Shown: positions 20,946-30,764, numbered from the stretch's first letter. The stretch: DNA of 64,000 bases from Isochrysis galbana (GCA_018136815.1 CM030935.1:597382-661381), one strand, 5' to 3'. The notes: generated from the sequence alone by a model not told the origin. A program made the numbers and translations.

Positions 20946-21480
20946 CCGAGGACAAGGAAGCCGAGGAGGAGGACGTCCTCGAACCGAGTGAAGACTTCTC
21001 CGGCTGGTGCGTCGGACGTAGCCGTCTTCTCCTTCTCCATCTTCTCCGTCTTCTCCGTCTTCTCCGTCTTCTCGTCCTCCTCCTCGGCTTCCTTGTCCTC
21101 GGTGAGAGCGAGCGCGTGGGCGGTCTCGACCTCCTCCATCGACTCGGCTGGCTCCTCGACCTCCGCAACCGGCGCGATGGGAAGAAGAAGGCCTGGAGCG
21201 TCCGACGCACAGTTCTCGTTCCTTTCTTCTCCGCCTTCCTCCACAGGCCCAGAGTCCTCGTCGGTGGTGGTGGTGGTGGACTCCTCGGTCGGAGAAAGGG
21301 CCTTGACGGATCCGAGGTTACCACTGCCTCGGATGGGAACGGAGGGAACGGAAGGGAAGCGGCGAGAGGCGCGGCGGAAGTTGGGGAGTGGCCAATGACG
21401 GGCTGGACCACCTCCTCAGCAGAGAAAGGCGGGAGGACGGGCTTGGGCGAGGGCGAGCGCGACGACGGAGCGGACATGGC
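20942..21480 (-). pseudogene. Rearranged copy of the acidic gene fused to an MSxPSPKP leader
   Basis: On the minus strand the segment NCASDAPGLLLPIAPVAEV then EEPAESMEEVETAHALAL matches residues about 95-130 of the intact protein at 12509, continuing through SDAPAGEVFTRFE. Upstream, the ATG at 21477 opens a different N-terminus (MSAPSSRSPSPKPVLPPFS) in another frame. At the left, a 33-bp piece of the gene (20942-20974) is repeated in inverse orientation at 21075-21107. The copy is chimeric, frameshifted and probably not expressed as one protein. Confidence 0.65.
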
Positions 21481-22150
21481 TGGGCGGATCGGGATGGATA
21501 GGCTGGGGCTGAGGGATTGGAGAGGTTTGGTATTGAGGTAGTGTTGAGAACGAGGGACGAGAACGGGGACGAGAACGAGGACGAGAGCGACGAACGAAGA
21601 ACGACAGCCGACAGACGGCTAGAGGCCGATGGACCGACGAGATGACACTACACTCACATCAACACTCTCCACACTAACGTATCCCTATCACGGAACGCAC
21701 AGGAACCCGCTGGCAGATCGAACAAGGAAGAGAATGCCGACAAGAGAGCGACGGGGCGACGGACGATCCGACGGGGCGACAGTTACGCACAGGAATAAGG
21801 AGGGAATCTTTCGAAAACCCTTAAGTGATTTGATGAAGACCGAAGTAAAATAGCGCCACGATATAATCCAACGGCCAACACCTGAGGGGGAATCAGGGTC
21901 ACACATGGGGGCGGTTCCTTGCACCGGCGATACCTGACCGCGCGACTTAGCCTAAAACGCGAGGAGCACGCAAGGAGGTAAGCCAGGTGAGGGGCAAGCA
22001 GGCGACAAAGGAGGCGATAAAGGAGGCGAGGGCAACAAGGGCGAATGGACGAATGTAGGACACTACGACGGTGACTCGTGGCTAGCCTGCAAGGAGGGAA
22101 CAAAGAAACGCAAACAACTTCTAAAACAAAAAGGTCGATCGCGGATGCGA
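21481..22150. other. Leader-like region and unassigned DNA
   Basis: Upstream of the MSAPSS start (minus strand) lies a CTCTCG/CGTCGTC-rich leader similar in style to 45480-45780. Beyond it no gene is recognised. Confidence 0.4.
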
Positions 22151-22152
22151 CA

Positions 22153-22362
22153 GGCCTCCTCCTCGGCATCAGGATCGCGAACAGGCTCCACCTCCTCCGC
22201 CGCGTCCTTGGAGCAGGAGGAGGAACGAGTCGTGCGAGCAGCGCTTGCGCTCGGCGTCCAGTCGACAGGTGGCCGTGTCGAGGGAGTCGAACGAAGCCAG
22301 AGAGCCGGAGCACGAGAGGAGAGGACGGAGGACCGTACGGATGCGCGCCGAGTCGCCACCAT
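22153..22362 (-). pseudogene. 5' fragment of the acidic gene
   Basis: It starts MVATRRASVRSSVLSSRAPA at 22362, identical to the intact gene for the first 20 residues, and continues to about residue 70 (VRDPDAEEEA) before diverging. The pyrimidine-rich leader upstream (22363-22510) and the tandem palindromic repeats (22640-23040) are also conserved. The promoter side of the unit is therefore intact while the coding part is truncated. Confidence 0.8.
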
Positions 22363-22519
22363 CGTGAGGAAGACGAGGGCGAGGAGAGAGCTGGAGGGTG
22401 AGCGAGGAGGGAGGAGGGAGGCAGGCAGTAGGAGCCTTCTCTCTCTGGTAGGTCGATGAGAGGGCGAAGGGGAGAGGGGGGAGGGGACCCGGGGGGGGGA
22501 GGAGGGGAGACCAAAAGAC

Positions 22520-23060
22520 ATAACAGTTGTTTACGTTAGTGTTTTCGCCATATAGGGTAATAATTCCCCGGTCCTATGGGGTGTCCCCATGGTTCCCGAC
22601 CGTCATCCGCGCCCAAAGTTCCCCCGCGGAAAGAGTGAACGCACGGCGTGCACCTTCCTGGAAGTTGCTATGCGCACGCACGGCGCCCCCGCGGGGGGAG
22701 GCCGATGCACATCGCGCCGTGCCCACGCACGGCGTGCACAATGTGATTGCAAGTCATCACACGTGCTGCGTAAAGAAACATCTCTTATACGGCTAGTTTA
22801 CGTAGTTGTGGGCCTTAGGGGGTACGCAGAGGGAACAAGTTGACATGCGCACGTACGGCGTCTCCGCGGGGGGACCGATGCACATCGCGCCGTGCCCATG
22901 CACGGCGTGCACGATGTGATTGCAAGTCATCACAGGTGCTCCATGCGAAATATCTCTTAAACTGAGTGTTTATGTATTTGTCGGCCTTAGAGGAGACGCA
23001 GGGGAAAAGCTGACACGGCGTCCCCCTCGGGGGGAACATGCACCGCGGGGGGAAGCAGAG
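22520..23060 (-). repeat. Inverted leader repeats of the acidic-gene unit
   Basis: The same blocks as at 11880-12340 occur in inverse order: GTTTACGTTAGTG, the CGCGGAAAGAGTGAACGC block, and then GCACGGCGTGCAC at 22727 and 22900 (period 173 bp), each followed by ATGTGATTGCAAGTCATCAC. A third, weaker unit ends near 23040. Confidence 0.7.
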
Positions 23061-23490
23061 AAAAAAAGTTGTTATGCTAGTCTACATTTAATTTTAAATA
23101 CTGCTCTATACAACTGTGGACATTCGATCGCTCAATTCGACTGATGTCCCACAATTGACGGAACGACACCTCCGCTCGGCTCGAACGGGGGCGGGTCGTC
23201 GCTCGCGGGAGCGGAGGCATCATGCGAGGGCGAGCTGGGCGGCGCCAAGCCTGCAAGCCGGCAGCCTCCCTCACATTGGGGTCCAGGTCGTCGGAATCCA
23301 TGGGGACACCCCAGGGGCACCGCGACGGGTAGCGAGCGGCCAGATTTTCCACAGCGGAGCGGCAAATTTCTCGCTGGCGAGAGGAGGTTTTCGACCCCAG
23401 AGCGTGAAAACTTGCGCGGCCAGATTTTATTTAAGAAACACCCTTTTCGCCAAATTTTAGTTGAATTTTCGACTGTCGGCAAGGGGGGTA
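23061..23490. other. Unassigned DNA
   Basis: About 430 bp with no recognised gene. Word pairs such as GGCCAGATTTT recur (near 23339 and 23419), giving two weak direct repeats that contain AATTTTCGAC or AAATTTCTCG-type sequence. Confidence 0.35.
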
Positions 23491-23492
23491 AC

Positions 23493-23905
23493 ACTGACAT
23501 CAGTAGCTGATGTCAGCTGATGAGGTCCATAGGTCCATCAGCTGACATGCTGACATCACCTCAAATAAGGCTCTGAGCGAGCAGAATATCAGCTGACATC
23601 AGTGACATGTGTGTCTTTGCTGCAAATCTAAATCTCACAAAATGCAAAATGCCCAATCCTTGTCCTACATCGGGTCCCTAGCGGCTCAGGTTACTCTTTG
23701 CGTGCAGTGTGCGATACTGGGCACGGGTTCGAACCCCATTTTGGCTTGTTTTGCGTATTTTTTTTTTGGTTGTAGAAAGTAAAGAGGACTGCGTGTTTTG
23801 TTTCTCCCCGCTCCAAGCTGCTGACAACTGACAACTGACATCAGTTGTCAGCTTGAGGTGAACTAACACTGATGTAAAAAACTGACGTCAGTACTGATGC
23901 ACCAT
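23493..23905 (+). repeat. Palindrome-rich element with tRNA-like Pol III core
   Basis: Both flanks are dense in TGACATCAGCTGATGTCA-like inverted words (23493-23610 and 23817-23900), including ACATCACCTCAA on the left and its inverse TTGAGGT on the right. The core has TAGCGGCTCAGG (box A-like, near 23678) and GGGTTCGAACCCC (box B, near 23722), followed by a T10 run at 23758-23768 that could end a Pol III transcript of about 90-100 nt. A cloverleaf cannot be closed: no 7-bp acceptor pairing is found. It is best read as a tRNA-derived SINE or MITE, not a working tRNA. Confidence 0.5.
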
Positions 23906-23916
23906 CACTGAATACT

Positions 23917-23975
23917 TGAATACTTTACTTACTTTACTCTAGAGTAGAGTAAAGTATCTAGAGTAAAGTATTCAA
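23917..23975. repeat. Nested palindrome (cruciform-type)
   Basis: TACTTTACTCTA and TAGAGTAAAGTA pair perfectly around a GAG spacer. An outer arm TTGAATACTTTACT pairs with AGTAAAGTATTCAA. The total span is about 58 bp. It lies about 170 bp upstream of the JmjC gene start. Confidence 0.7.
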
Positions 23976-24030
23976 TGTTAAGATTAGAGAAACGTTTTGG
24001 GCACTTAGGAGGGTCGAACTCCCCTTCGCT

Positions 24031-24100
24031 CCCCCCCCCCCCCCCCCCCCCCCCCGCCCTTCCGCCCGTCGTTCCCCCGCCCCCCCCCCCCCCCCCCCCG
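24031..24100 (+). promoter_or_regulatory. Two C tracts before the JmjC gene
   Basis: Two poly-C runs of about 25 and 24 bases on the sense strand lie 40-110 bp upstream of the ATG at 24142. Confidence 0.6.
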
Positions 24101-24141
24101 GTGCCCCCGCCGACGAGAGAGCGGACAGCGAGCGGGGGTGG

Positions 24142-25401
24142 ATGGCCGCCGCAGCCGATCAGATGGCTGCGGAGCCAGCAGGATGCTCCTCCCGTGATCC
24201 GTTCCTCGCTCTACCTCGCGTGCCTCTGAGTGAACTGAGCTACGAGCGCTTCATCCGCCAGTTTGCGCTGCCCCGCGTGCCGTGCATCATTGAGGCTGTC
24301 GGCTCCGACTGGATCGCAGCGAAGCAATGGCGAAGCCTTGAGTACTTCCTGTCGCACCCGGCCGTCGCGCGAGACTATCCCTGCACGATCAGTATCGGGC
24401 GCGTGGACGAGCATCAGACGACGGTCGGTGAGGCCTTGGCGATGTTGGCTAATCGTGTCAAACAGGCCGAGGATGGCGGCTGTGACATAGCGGAGGGCAG
24501 CGAGGGAGCGGTGTACATCAATGCTTGGGACTTTGTGCGTGGCGGATCGGGCGCGCTGCAAGACGATTTTTCGATCCCCGAACTATTTGACCGTGCGCCA
24601 TCGTGGTTGGCTGAGCACGCAGTGTTCGGAAACGCTGCTGTTGACCTTCGTTGGCTGTACATTGGAGAGGGGGGCACCGGGTCCCCAACCCACATCGATC
24701 CCAACTTGTCGTCAGCTTGGCTTTGGCTAGCACACGGTGAGAAGAGCTGGGTGTGCGCGCACGGCGACGATTGTGCTCTCATCCATGAGGCCATGGCTTC
24801 TGGATCTGGTGATTGTAGTGATGGCTCGGATGATGGGACGGCTGGCTATGATGGCACATCCCTTCCGGACCTCTTTCGGCCGAACTTGTTCGAGCGCCAC
24901 CCCAAACTTCGCCAAGCTCGCCTGTATCGCGGAAAGCAGCGGGCGGGCGAGATCGTTTTCAATCCATCGTGTTGTGTGCATGCCGTGCGCAATGTCTCGC
25001 CTCTTGTTGTCTCCTTGACGCACAACTTCATTGACGCCACCAACTTTGTGGACGCGTTGCATGACGCGACTCGCTCATTCCATGAAGAGCTCATCCCTAT
25101 GGTGCGCACACTGGGACCAAAGAAGGTGTTAAAAACCTTGGCATCCTCGCTGCATCTTAAGAAGAGCAGAATCCAACGGCTGCTTGAATCTTTACCCAGA
25201 CTCCTCACAGAGGAGAAGATGCATAGCCTCATCGAAGCAGCCGTTGAGGGAGCGTCCGATGAGGCGGAAGAATCCTCTATTCGTACCCTCCTTAGCCGGC
25301 ATCTGGCCGAGGGCCTCGAACACGAGCGCGAACCATTTGAGGCTGCCGCCCTGGAATTGTGCGAATTGCTCTTCTCTCAATTGTCTCTTCCTAACAGCTA
25401 G
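24142..25401 (+). CDS. JmjC-domain (cupin) oxygenase-like protein
   Basis: A single exon of 419 residues. The N-terminal half matches the pre-JmjC region of JMJD6/JMJD4-type proteins (LSYERFIRQFALPRVPCII, INAWDFV). The iron site is intact: THID at 184-186 gives His-x-Asp, and the distal His is H280 in CCVHAVRN. GEKSW at 199-203 supplies the expected 2-oxoglutarate Lys. An Asp/Gly/Ser-rich insertion (GSGDCSDGSDDGTAGYDG, residues 221-238) lies between the two halves of the cupin. The protein is predicted to be an Fe(II)/2-oxoglutarate hydroxylase or demethylase; the substrate is unknown. The C-terminal ~110 residues are helical and unassigned. Confidence 0.88.
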   Translation: MAAAADQMAAEPAGCSSRDPFLALPRVPLSELSYERFIRQFALPRVPCIIEAVGSDWIAAKQWRSLEYFLSHPAVARDYPCTISIGRVDEHQTTVGEALAMLANRVKQAEDGGCDIAEGSEGAVYINAWDFVRGGSGALQDDFSIPELFDRAPSWLAEHAVFGNAAVDLRWLYIGEGGTGSPTHIDPNLSSAWLWLAHGEKSWVCAHGDDCALIHEAMASGSGDCSDGSDDGTAGYDGTSLPDLFRPNLFERHPKLRQARLYRGKQRAGEIVFNPSCCVHAVRNVSPLVVSLTHNFIDATNFVDALHDATRSFHEELIPMVRTLGPKKVLKTLASSLHLKKSRIQRLLESLPRLLTEEKMHSLIEAAVEGASDEAEESSIRTLLSRHLAEGLEHEREPFEAAALELCELLFSQLSLPNS

Positions 25402-26295
25402 ACAAAGCTAAAAGTCAACGTCATTGATTCCAAATTCATGCCTAGAACCACACAATGTCGGAACAAACATCGAAGCTTTTTAGTTATCAGTCGGGAGGCG
25501 GGCCCCGTAATCCTGCCGGAGCCGTATTTCAGTGACTTGGGGCCCACTGGCTGATGCGGCGCGCTATGGCGCAAAGCAAAGAAGGTGCAACCTAACGTTC
25601 CCTTTTTTTGTGCTGGCCACGTGGCCACCCCTCCAATTGTGGTAGTTGTAGTAGTATAAAACTATACCGGATACCGGCTCTTGGAGGGCGGGGGTGGAGC
25701 GCTTCAACCCCCCCTCCCCCCCACCCTTAGAGCGTGGACATTTTCCCCTGCGGCGGAACCCCGCGCCGGTGGCCGGTGGCCGGTGGGCCTCCCTACCGCT
25801 CTCTCCCGCTCTGAACCCCCCGCTCCCTCCCTCCCCTCTTCGCTCTTCCCCTCGCCCCCTCCCGCTCTGCCCCCCCCCCCCCGGCCCCCCTCCCCCCCGA
25901 TCCCTTCCGCCCCGCCACTCACCTCTCCCCCCGAATCCCGAATATGTGCAGGCGCGCGGGGGGCGGAGGCGGAGGAGGATCCTAACACTGATAGGAGGGG
26001 ACGAGCTCGTGGGTGGTGCTCGCGGCGCTGCTGCCCGAGGTGCGGAACAGTACGGCGCCGGCGGTGGCGATGGCACACCCTCGATTCTCGATTCGGCGAG
26101 CAGCCCTGGACCAAGGTCTTGCCAAGGTCGGCTGGTGGCGCGCGGGTCGGCAGAACCAGGCGTCAAGTCCATAAGTCGAACAGGCTTTTCTTTTTCTTGC
26201 GTTTATTGAGGTAGTTGACAATCCATTTTACTGGTAAGTCGGAGGCCCTGCCTGTCGTAGGCCGCGATAGAGCTGGACGTAAGAAGTATATCGCA
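25402..26295. other. GC-rich interval with unsupported frames
   Basis: Long frames occur on both strands at 25560-26215, but they are Pro/Arg-rich and driven by C/T runs. I could not choose any of them as a gene. Confidence 0.4.
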
Positions 26296-26399
26296 GCGCC
26301 GAATACCAACCTCAACCTCTAACCTCTAAGACTCCTTTACGGCGCTGGCGCCGAATACCAACCTCAACCTCTAACCTCTAAGACTCCTTTACGGCGCTG
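26296..26399. repeat. 52-bp tandem duplication
   Basis: GCGCCGAATACCAACCTC occurs at 26296 and 26348. Each unit includes CAACCTCTAACCTCTAAG and ends ACTCCTTTACGGCGCTG. There are two copies with no visible change. Confidence 0.85.
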
Positions 26400-26731
26400 G
26401 CCCCTTGCGGGGCACACCAACGCCCGAGAAGCGACAACACACTCTTACCCCCAGAGGGAGGGAGAGGGGAGAGGTCAACACCGATTCTAAATATTTGATA
26501 TTGTGTGTAGGCGTAGAGCTACTCAGTCCTTGAAAAAGATAGAGATTCTCTCAGGACTCAGGACTCAGGCTTTACCGCCCTTCCGATGTTTTCACAGGAG
26601 AGGAAAATAGAAAAGATAGGACGTAAAGTAGAGGGAAGAAGCTTCCCTGCCCCCACACCGTGGGAGCTATCTCTTGCTTGTCCTCCCCCTCCCTCCCTCC
26701 CTCCCTCCCCCCCATCCCCCCTCTCTACCCG

Positions 26732-27863
26732 ATGAATCCAGTATTGCGAGGGCTCGCATCCAACGGAGTCGCCGCCACTCTGCTATATGCAGTGGCTCGT
26801 GCTGGCCAGCTGGAGCTCTACGCAGTGGTGGCCCTCTCCATCCAATGGGCCGTCTTCTTCTTGCATGGGCTCCCCAGGAGGTCAGAGGTGCGTGGCTCCG
26901 AATTGGATCGGCTGCACCTGTCCACGGGCAATGTCGAGATGAAAAAATACTCGCACCTCCATGGAAGGCTTTAGTCGAACCTCTGGTTGATAGACACCCT
27001 CCTTTTCTGCTGTCTCACAGGCGCTGTATGACCTTTCGGGCTCTGCAACTCATCTTGCAGTTGTCGTAGCGTCACTCGTTTCCGAGCAGCGCGTGCGGTC
27101 GCCTCGACAGATTCTCTGTGCAGTCGCCTCGATCGTGTGGCTTACGCGACTTGGAACGTTTTTATACGTGCGCATCACGAAGGATGCCAAGGATGAGCGC
27201 TTCGACAGCCTCAAAAAGTCTGGTATCACCTTCATGGGCGCATGGACTATCCAGGCACTCTGGGTGTTACTCATTCAGACGCCAGTTCTACTTGTCAATG
27301 ACACTGACGACAACATCCCGTCTTCTGCAATCGATGCGCTAGCCGCCGCAGGCTGGATTGTGGGATTCTGTACCGAGTTCCTCGCTGACGTGCAAAAGTT
27401 TACCTTTCGAGCCGATCCGGTGCGACAAACTTGCCCACCCCTCCAAATGATAAACTATCCCAATCAACAAGACCCATTGTGTGCACCCCTGAACGTCCGC
27501 CAACAGGCAAACCGTCATAAATTCATTACGAGTGGCATGTGGCGATACTCGCGCCATCCCAATTACTTTGGAGAGATCTTGATGTGGTTGTCCTTGACTT
27601 GCAGTGTGGCATCCGCTGGCTGGCGATCGACTGATGCAAGATTGCTTGGGCGCCATCAGTTGGCATGGCTCTCACCAGTGTTTACGATGATCCTCTTGCT
27701 CGGTGTCTCGGGTATGCCGATGGTTGAGACAGCAGGGCGCAAGAAATGGGGCGGCCAGCCTGAGTATGAGCACTACATGAATCACACATCTGCTATCATT
27801 CCTTGGAGTCCAGCTTCCCCGCTCTTGCAAGGGGATGAACCCCAAGAGAAGAAGGAACGATGA
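26732..27863 (+). CDS. DUF1295 / steroid-reductase-like membrane protein
   Basis: Exons at 26732-26887, 27021-27419 and 27507-27863 give 303 residues. Both introns are GT-AG (gtgcgtg...ctcacag and gtgcgac...caacag). The second intron is 87 bp and contains no stop, so it reads through in frame; removing it restores the family's contiguous ...KFTFRADP-ANRHKFITSG... block. Family landmarks: YDLSGSATHLAVV, WLTRLGTFLYVRITKDAKDERFD, QALWVLLIQTPVLLVN, FLADVQKFTFR, GMWRYSRHPNYFGEILMW and SGMPMVE. Six or more membrane helices are expected, probably in the ER. By homology it may be an NAD(P)H-linked reductase, but the substrate is unknown. An in-frame ATG at 26660 lies inside the pyrimidine-rich leader and is less likely. 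Confidence 0.85.
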
Positions 27864-28010
27864 GAAGGGCTGTGACCAGGAATATGAGTTGTAGAACACT
27901 TTCTATTAGTAGAGCGATGCGACTGCATCCACTTGCCTACGGCACGCCAACATCACAATCCAGGGAGGAGGTCAACATGGCAACGAATGGGATTCTTTCC
28001 TAGTAGCAGT
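27864..28010. other. 3' flank of the DUF1295 gene
   Basis: Short untranslated interval; nothing recognised. Confidence 0.4.
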
Positions 28011-28013
28011 TCA

Positions 28014-28076
28014 AAAGCAGTCTGGTATCACCTTCATAGGCGCATGGGTTATCCAGGCACTCAGGGTGTTCTTCAG
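28014..28076 (+). pseudogene. Duplicated fragment of the DUF1295 gene
   Basis: AGTCTGGTATCACCTTCAT followed by GGCGCATGG and ATCCAGGCACTC repeats 27216-27276 of the gene next door, about 800 bp away in the same orientation, with about six changes. It covers roughly 20 codons (SGITF-x-GAW-x-IQAL) and is not expressed as a gene. Confidence 0.75.
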
Positions 28077-28179
28077 TAGAACAAGTGCATGGAGGTGAGC
28101 AGTTGCAAGTGGACCATCGACATTCGAAGTCTTGTTGGTGGGCATGAATGATGCGCCAATGGCAATAGGTGGCATTCGC

Positions 28180-29100
28180 AAAAGACAGCTTCAATGGGAG
28201 CCTTCCGCGCTATACTCGTAGCCGAAGCCCCTACCCTTACGCAATGGCAAGGACCATCAATAAGGGTGATGACAAAGAGGATAGAGGACATCCTCATGGC
28301 AGCGGTGCATAACTCAAAATGAGCCAATTCCAATTTGCCGACGACACGCATCTACTGGCTAGCGATTACGCTAGCCTCTCACGCTATCCAAATCCGAGCA
28401 TCTGCTCGACTAGGTCGATAGATGATATATGCGCAAAAGCAAAAGCGCCATGCGGAAAGGGCCCTACGACCAAAAGTTAGAAGGTCTACGCCGGAAAGCG
28501 CCACCTCAAGCCTTCAAGATGTGCAAATGGCTCAAAGCCGAGCCGAATAGGCCTACTGAATAGGCTACCATTCTGGGGGTGCCACTGGCGGATCCCCAAG
28601 GCGGTCCGGAAATTCTGGACGCGAAGCGAGCGGCTAGTGACGGGCAAAATTGAAAATTGCCGTGCAAAGGGTGGCACCCACATAATACGTAATACGCCCC
28701 TATCACGAGCAATGAGCTCGTTGTCGATATTCGGCAAAACAAAGATAGCTAACTTCCTAGTATATTCAATTCTTCGATATTGATATTGGTTGCCCAAATG
28801 GTTTCATAAATACATCAAACAACAAGTAGACTTAATCCTATGCCTATGGAAATGACGGGGGCCAAAAACCAAAAAACAGAAATGTCAACATGGCACCATG
28901 GCAATGGCGGCAATTTGCAATTTGGCAATGGCAACAATGGACAATGGACAACGGCGGATACATTATACATAAGCAAACACTACCCGGAAGTCCCTACGCA
29001 CAACATGAACGACGGTAAACCACAACCAACTGGGTCTAGGCCTCTTAAACTGGAATAACCATACAAAGTCATTACAAGAGAAATTGATATTGAGGTATCT
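28180..29100 (+). mobile_element. Degenerate LINE remnant
   Basis: Plus-strand translation, allowing frameshifts, shows FQFADDTHLLAS (reverse transcriptase FADD box, near 28326), ATILGVPLAD (28560), SIFGKTKIANFLVYSI (28715), PKWFHKYIKQQVDLILCLW (28790) and GLLNWNNHTKSLQEK (29040). These follow the normal order of a LINE ORF2 C-terminal half, and they match the better-preserved fragment at 36676-37215 in the opposite orientation. Stops and shifts are frequent. Confidence 0.75.
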
Positions 29101-29235
29101 ACCTGCTATCCGCTATCTGGACGCTAGACCCTTAGGCGCTAGGCACTCTCAGCAGAGGCCGCCCGCGATCCTAGGAAGACACATCCTATTATTGGGACGT
29201 ACGATCCGGTCGGTGGTCCACCGCTCTCGCCGCCG

Positions 29236-30232
29236 ATGGAGACCCGGAGGGGAGAGGACACGCCCTACTCGCCGTGGAGAGATAGCGAGGCGGGGAAGCG
29301 ACCATGGGACGCGGAATTCTCGCATAAGAAGGGGCGTGGCCGCGTCGCCATCGCATCCTTCTTCCTAGGAGTCGTCTTTGGATGTAAAGCTCTGGCCTGC
29401 TGGTGGACGCAAGTAGTCAAGATGCTTCAGCAACTGCTGCACTGCTGCTTTTGGGGCCAGCTTGAGCCACAAACTGTGCTCTAACCTCCCTCTCGGTGTA
29501 GGTTCGCTATTACTGATTGCGGTTGTTCCAAACGCTGCTCCGTTCGGCATCTACATGTTGTTACTCTCCACATTCCACCTGAATGAGTACCTGCTCACTG
29601 CGGCCTTTCGCCCTGATACTCTCAACTTCGACAACTTTCTCCTCAACCACTCGAGACTCTATCAGTTCATGACTGCCGTAAGTTGGATCGAGTATTGGAC
29701 AGAACGGGCATTCCTGGCTGATCACAAGTGTTGGGGCCCCATACCCACCGGAGGACTCTGCCTCTCGCTGATTGGCTTGGCAACTCGTGCGATTGCTATG
29801 TCCACGGCTTCCTCCAATTTTTCGCATCTGATCGAAGAGGTGGTCTCCGCACCGCCCTCGCAGGACAATTAGATGTTCCACGTCCGAGCGCGCTTTGCAA
29901 AAGAAACGTGCGGCCCTTCTGATCGTTGCCCCGGCATGCTTGCTCAGGAGCAAAGAGATGAGCATGTTCTAGTGACACATGGCATATACTCGGTGTTGCG
30001 ACACCCAGCGTATTTTGGCTACTTTTGGTGGGCAGTGGGTACCCAGATTCTTCTCGCCAATCCCATTTGCCTCATTACGTACACTGCAGCCACCTTTTTT
30101 TTCTTCCGCAACAGAATCCCCTACGAGGAGCAGCTTCTCATCCGTTTCTTTGGGCAGGACTACATAGAATATCGAGATCGTACCTATATTGGCATTCCTT
30201 TCATGACAATTGCTCTCGCTCATACACGCTGA
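29236..30232 (+). CDS. ICMT: Protein-S-isoprenylcysteine O-methyltransferase
   Basis: This enzyme methylates the C-terminal prenyl-cysteine of CAAX proteins (Ras, Rho and similar) in the ER membrane. Exons at 29236-29383, 29502-29839 and 29948-30232 give 256 residues. Both introns are GT-AG, and the spliced protein aligns with the human enzyme without gaps across each junction (IASFFLGVVFGC-SLLLIAVV; SNFSHLIEE-EQRDEHVL). Signature parts: FGIYMLLLSTFHLNEYLLTA, FLLNHSRLYQF, THGIYSVLRHPAYFGYFWW, GTQILLANPICLITY, and the C-terminal FFGQDYIEYRDRTYIGIPF with the cofactor-binding region. The N-terminus is shorter than the human protein by roughly two helices, so an upstream exon may be missed. Confidence 0.92.
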
Positions 30233-30600
30233 CATTAACGACATCCTGGGATCGATTCGCATCGATTCTGCACGCAATATGCGAATGGTCTGAGGGCAGC
30301 CATGACGATGATGTGTTGCTTTTCCGTCCTCATCAATCGTGTTGAGTCCCTCTCACAACATGCATCGTACTTGCTGGCTCTCATGTGCTCGTTGCTATCT
30401 AACCTTCTTGTTGGCTGCTTCTAGGCCTGCTGTTGCTGGTTTTCGGGCGATGTTATTGTGGACCAATCATCGCGTAAATGCTTTTTCAACCTTGTAGTCG
30501 GACAGGGAGTCGTCTTCCAAGGCACACGTGTGCAAATGTAGTCGCTACCGACTACTCTCTCTCTATATTGTCTCTATATCAACTATGTTTATACTCAGCT
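30233..30600. other. 3' flank of ICMT
   Basis: Nothing recognised. Ordinary-complexity sequence with CTCTCT and a short AT-richer part near 30560. Confidence 0.4.
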
Positions 30601-30603
30601 GCG

Positions 30604-30652
30604 ATGGAGCGCGGCGACGCGCCTCTTCTATCCCCAAGGCAACCAGGGCCAG
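30604..30652 (+). other. Possible orphan first exon
   Basis: ATG opens MERGDAPLLSPRQPGP and is followed by a GTAAATAC donor-like sequence. It resembles a first exon of a membrane protein, but no continuation is found; the next recognisable sequence is repeat DNA. It could be a gene start cut off by rearrangement, or chance. Confidence 0.25.
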
Positions 30653-30764
30653 GTAAATACTTTTACAAATTTTTCTGCAAGTTTGGGTGGCTGCTCGAGC
30701 TCGTCAGAAGATTGGGCCCCCGTGGGTCCGACGGCGTGCACATCCAGACGAAGGTTCCACACAG

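Noticed and set aside
23665-23770. Functional tRNA gene
   Set aside because: Box A, box B and a T run are present, but no 7-bp acceptor stem or consistent anticodon arm can be drawn. Kept only as a tRNA-like repeat core.
25681-26214. Overlapping 130-200-codon frames on both strands
   Set aside because: Composition is almost only Pro, Arg, Gly and Ser from C/T-rich DNA; no domain, no splice support, and no strand preference.
26296-26399. Telomere-like repeat (CCTCTAA words)
   Set aside because: Only two copies of a 52-bp unit; CCTCTAA is incidental and not in a tandem array.
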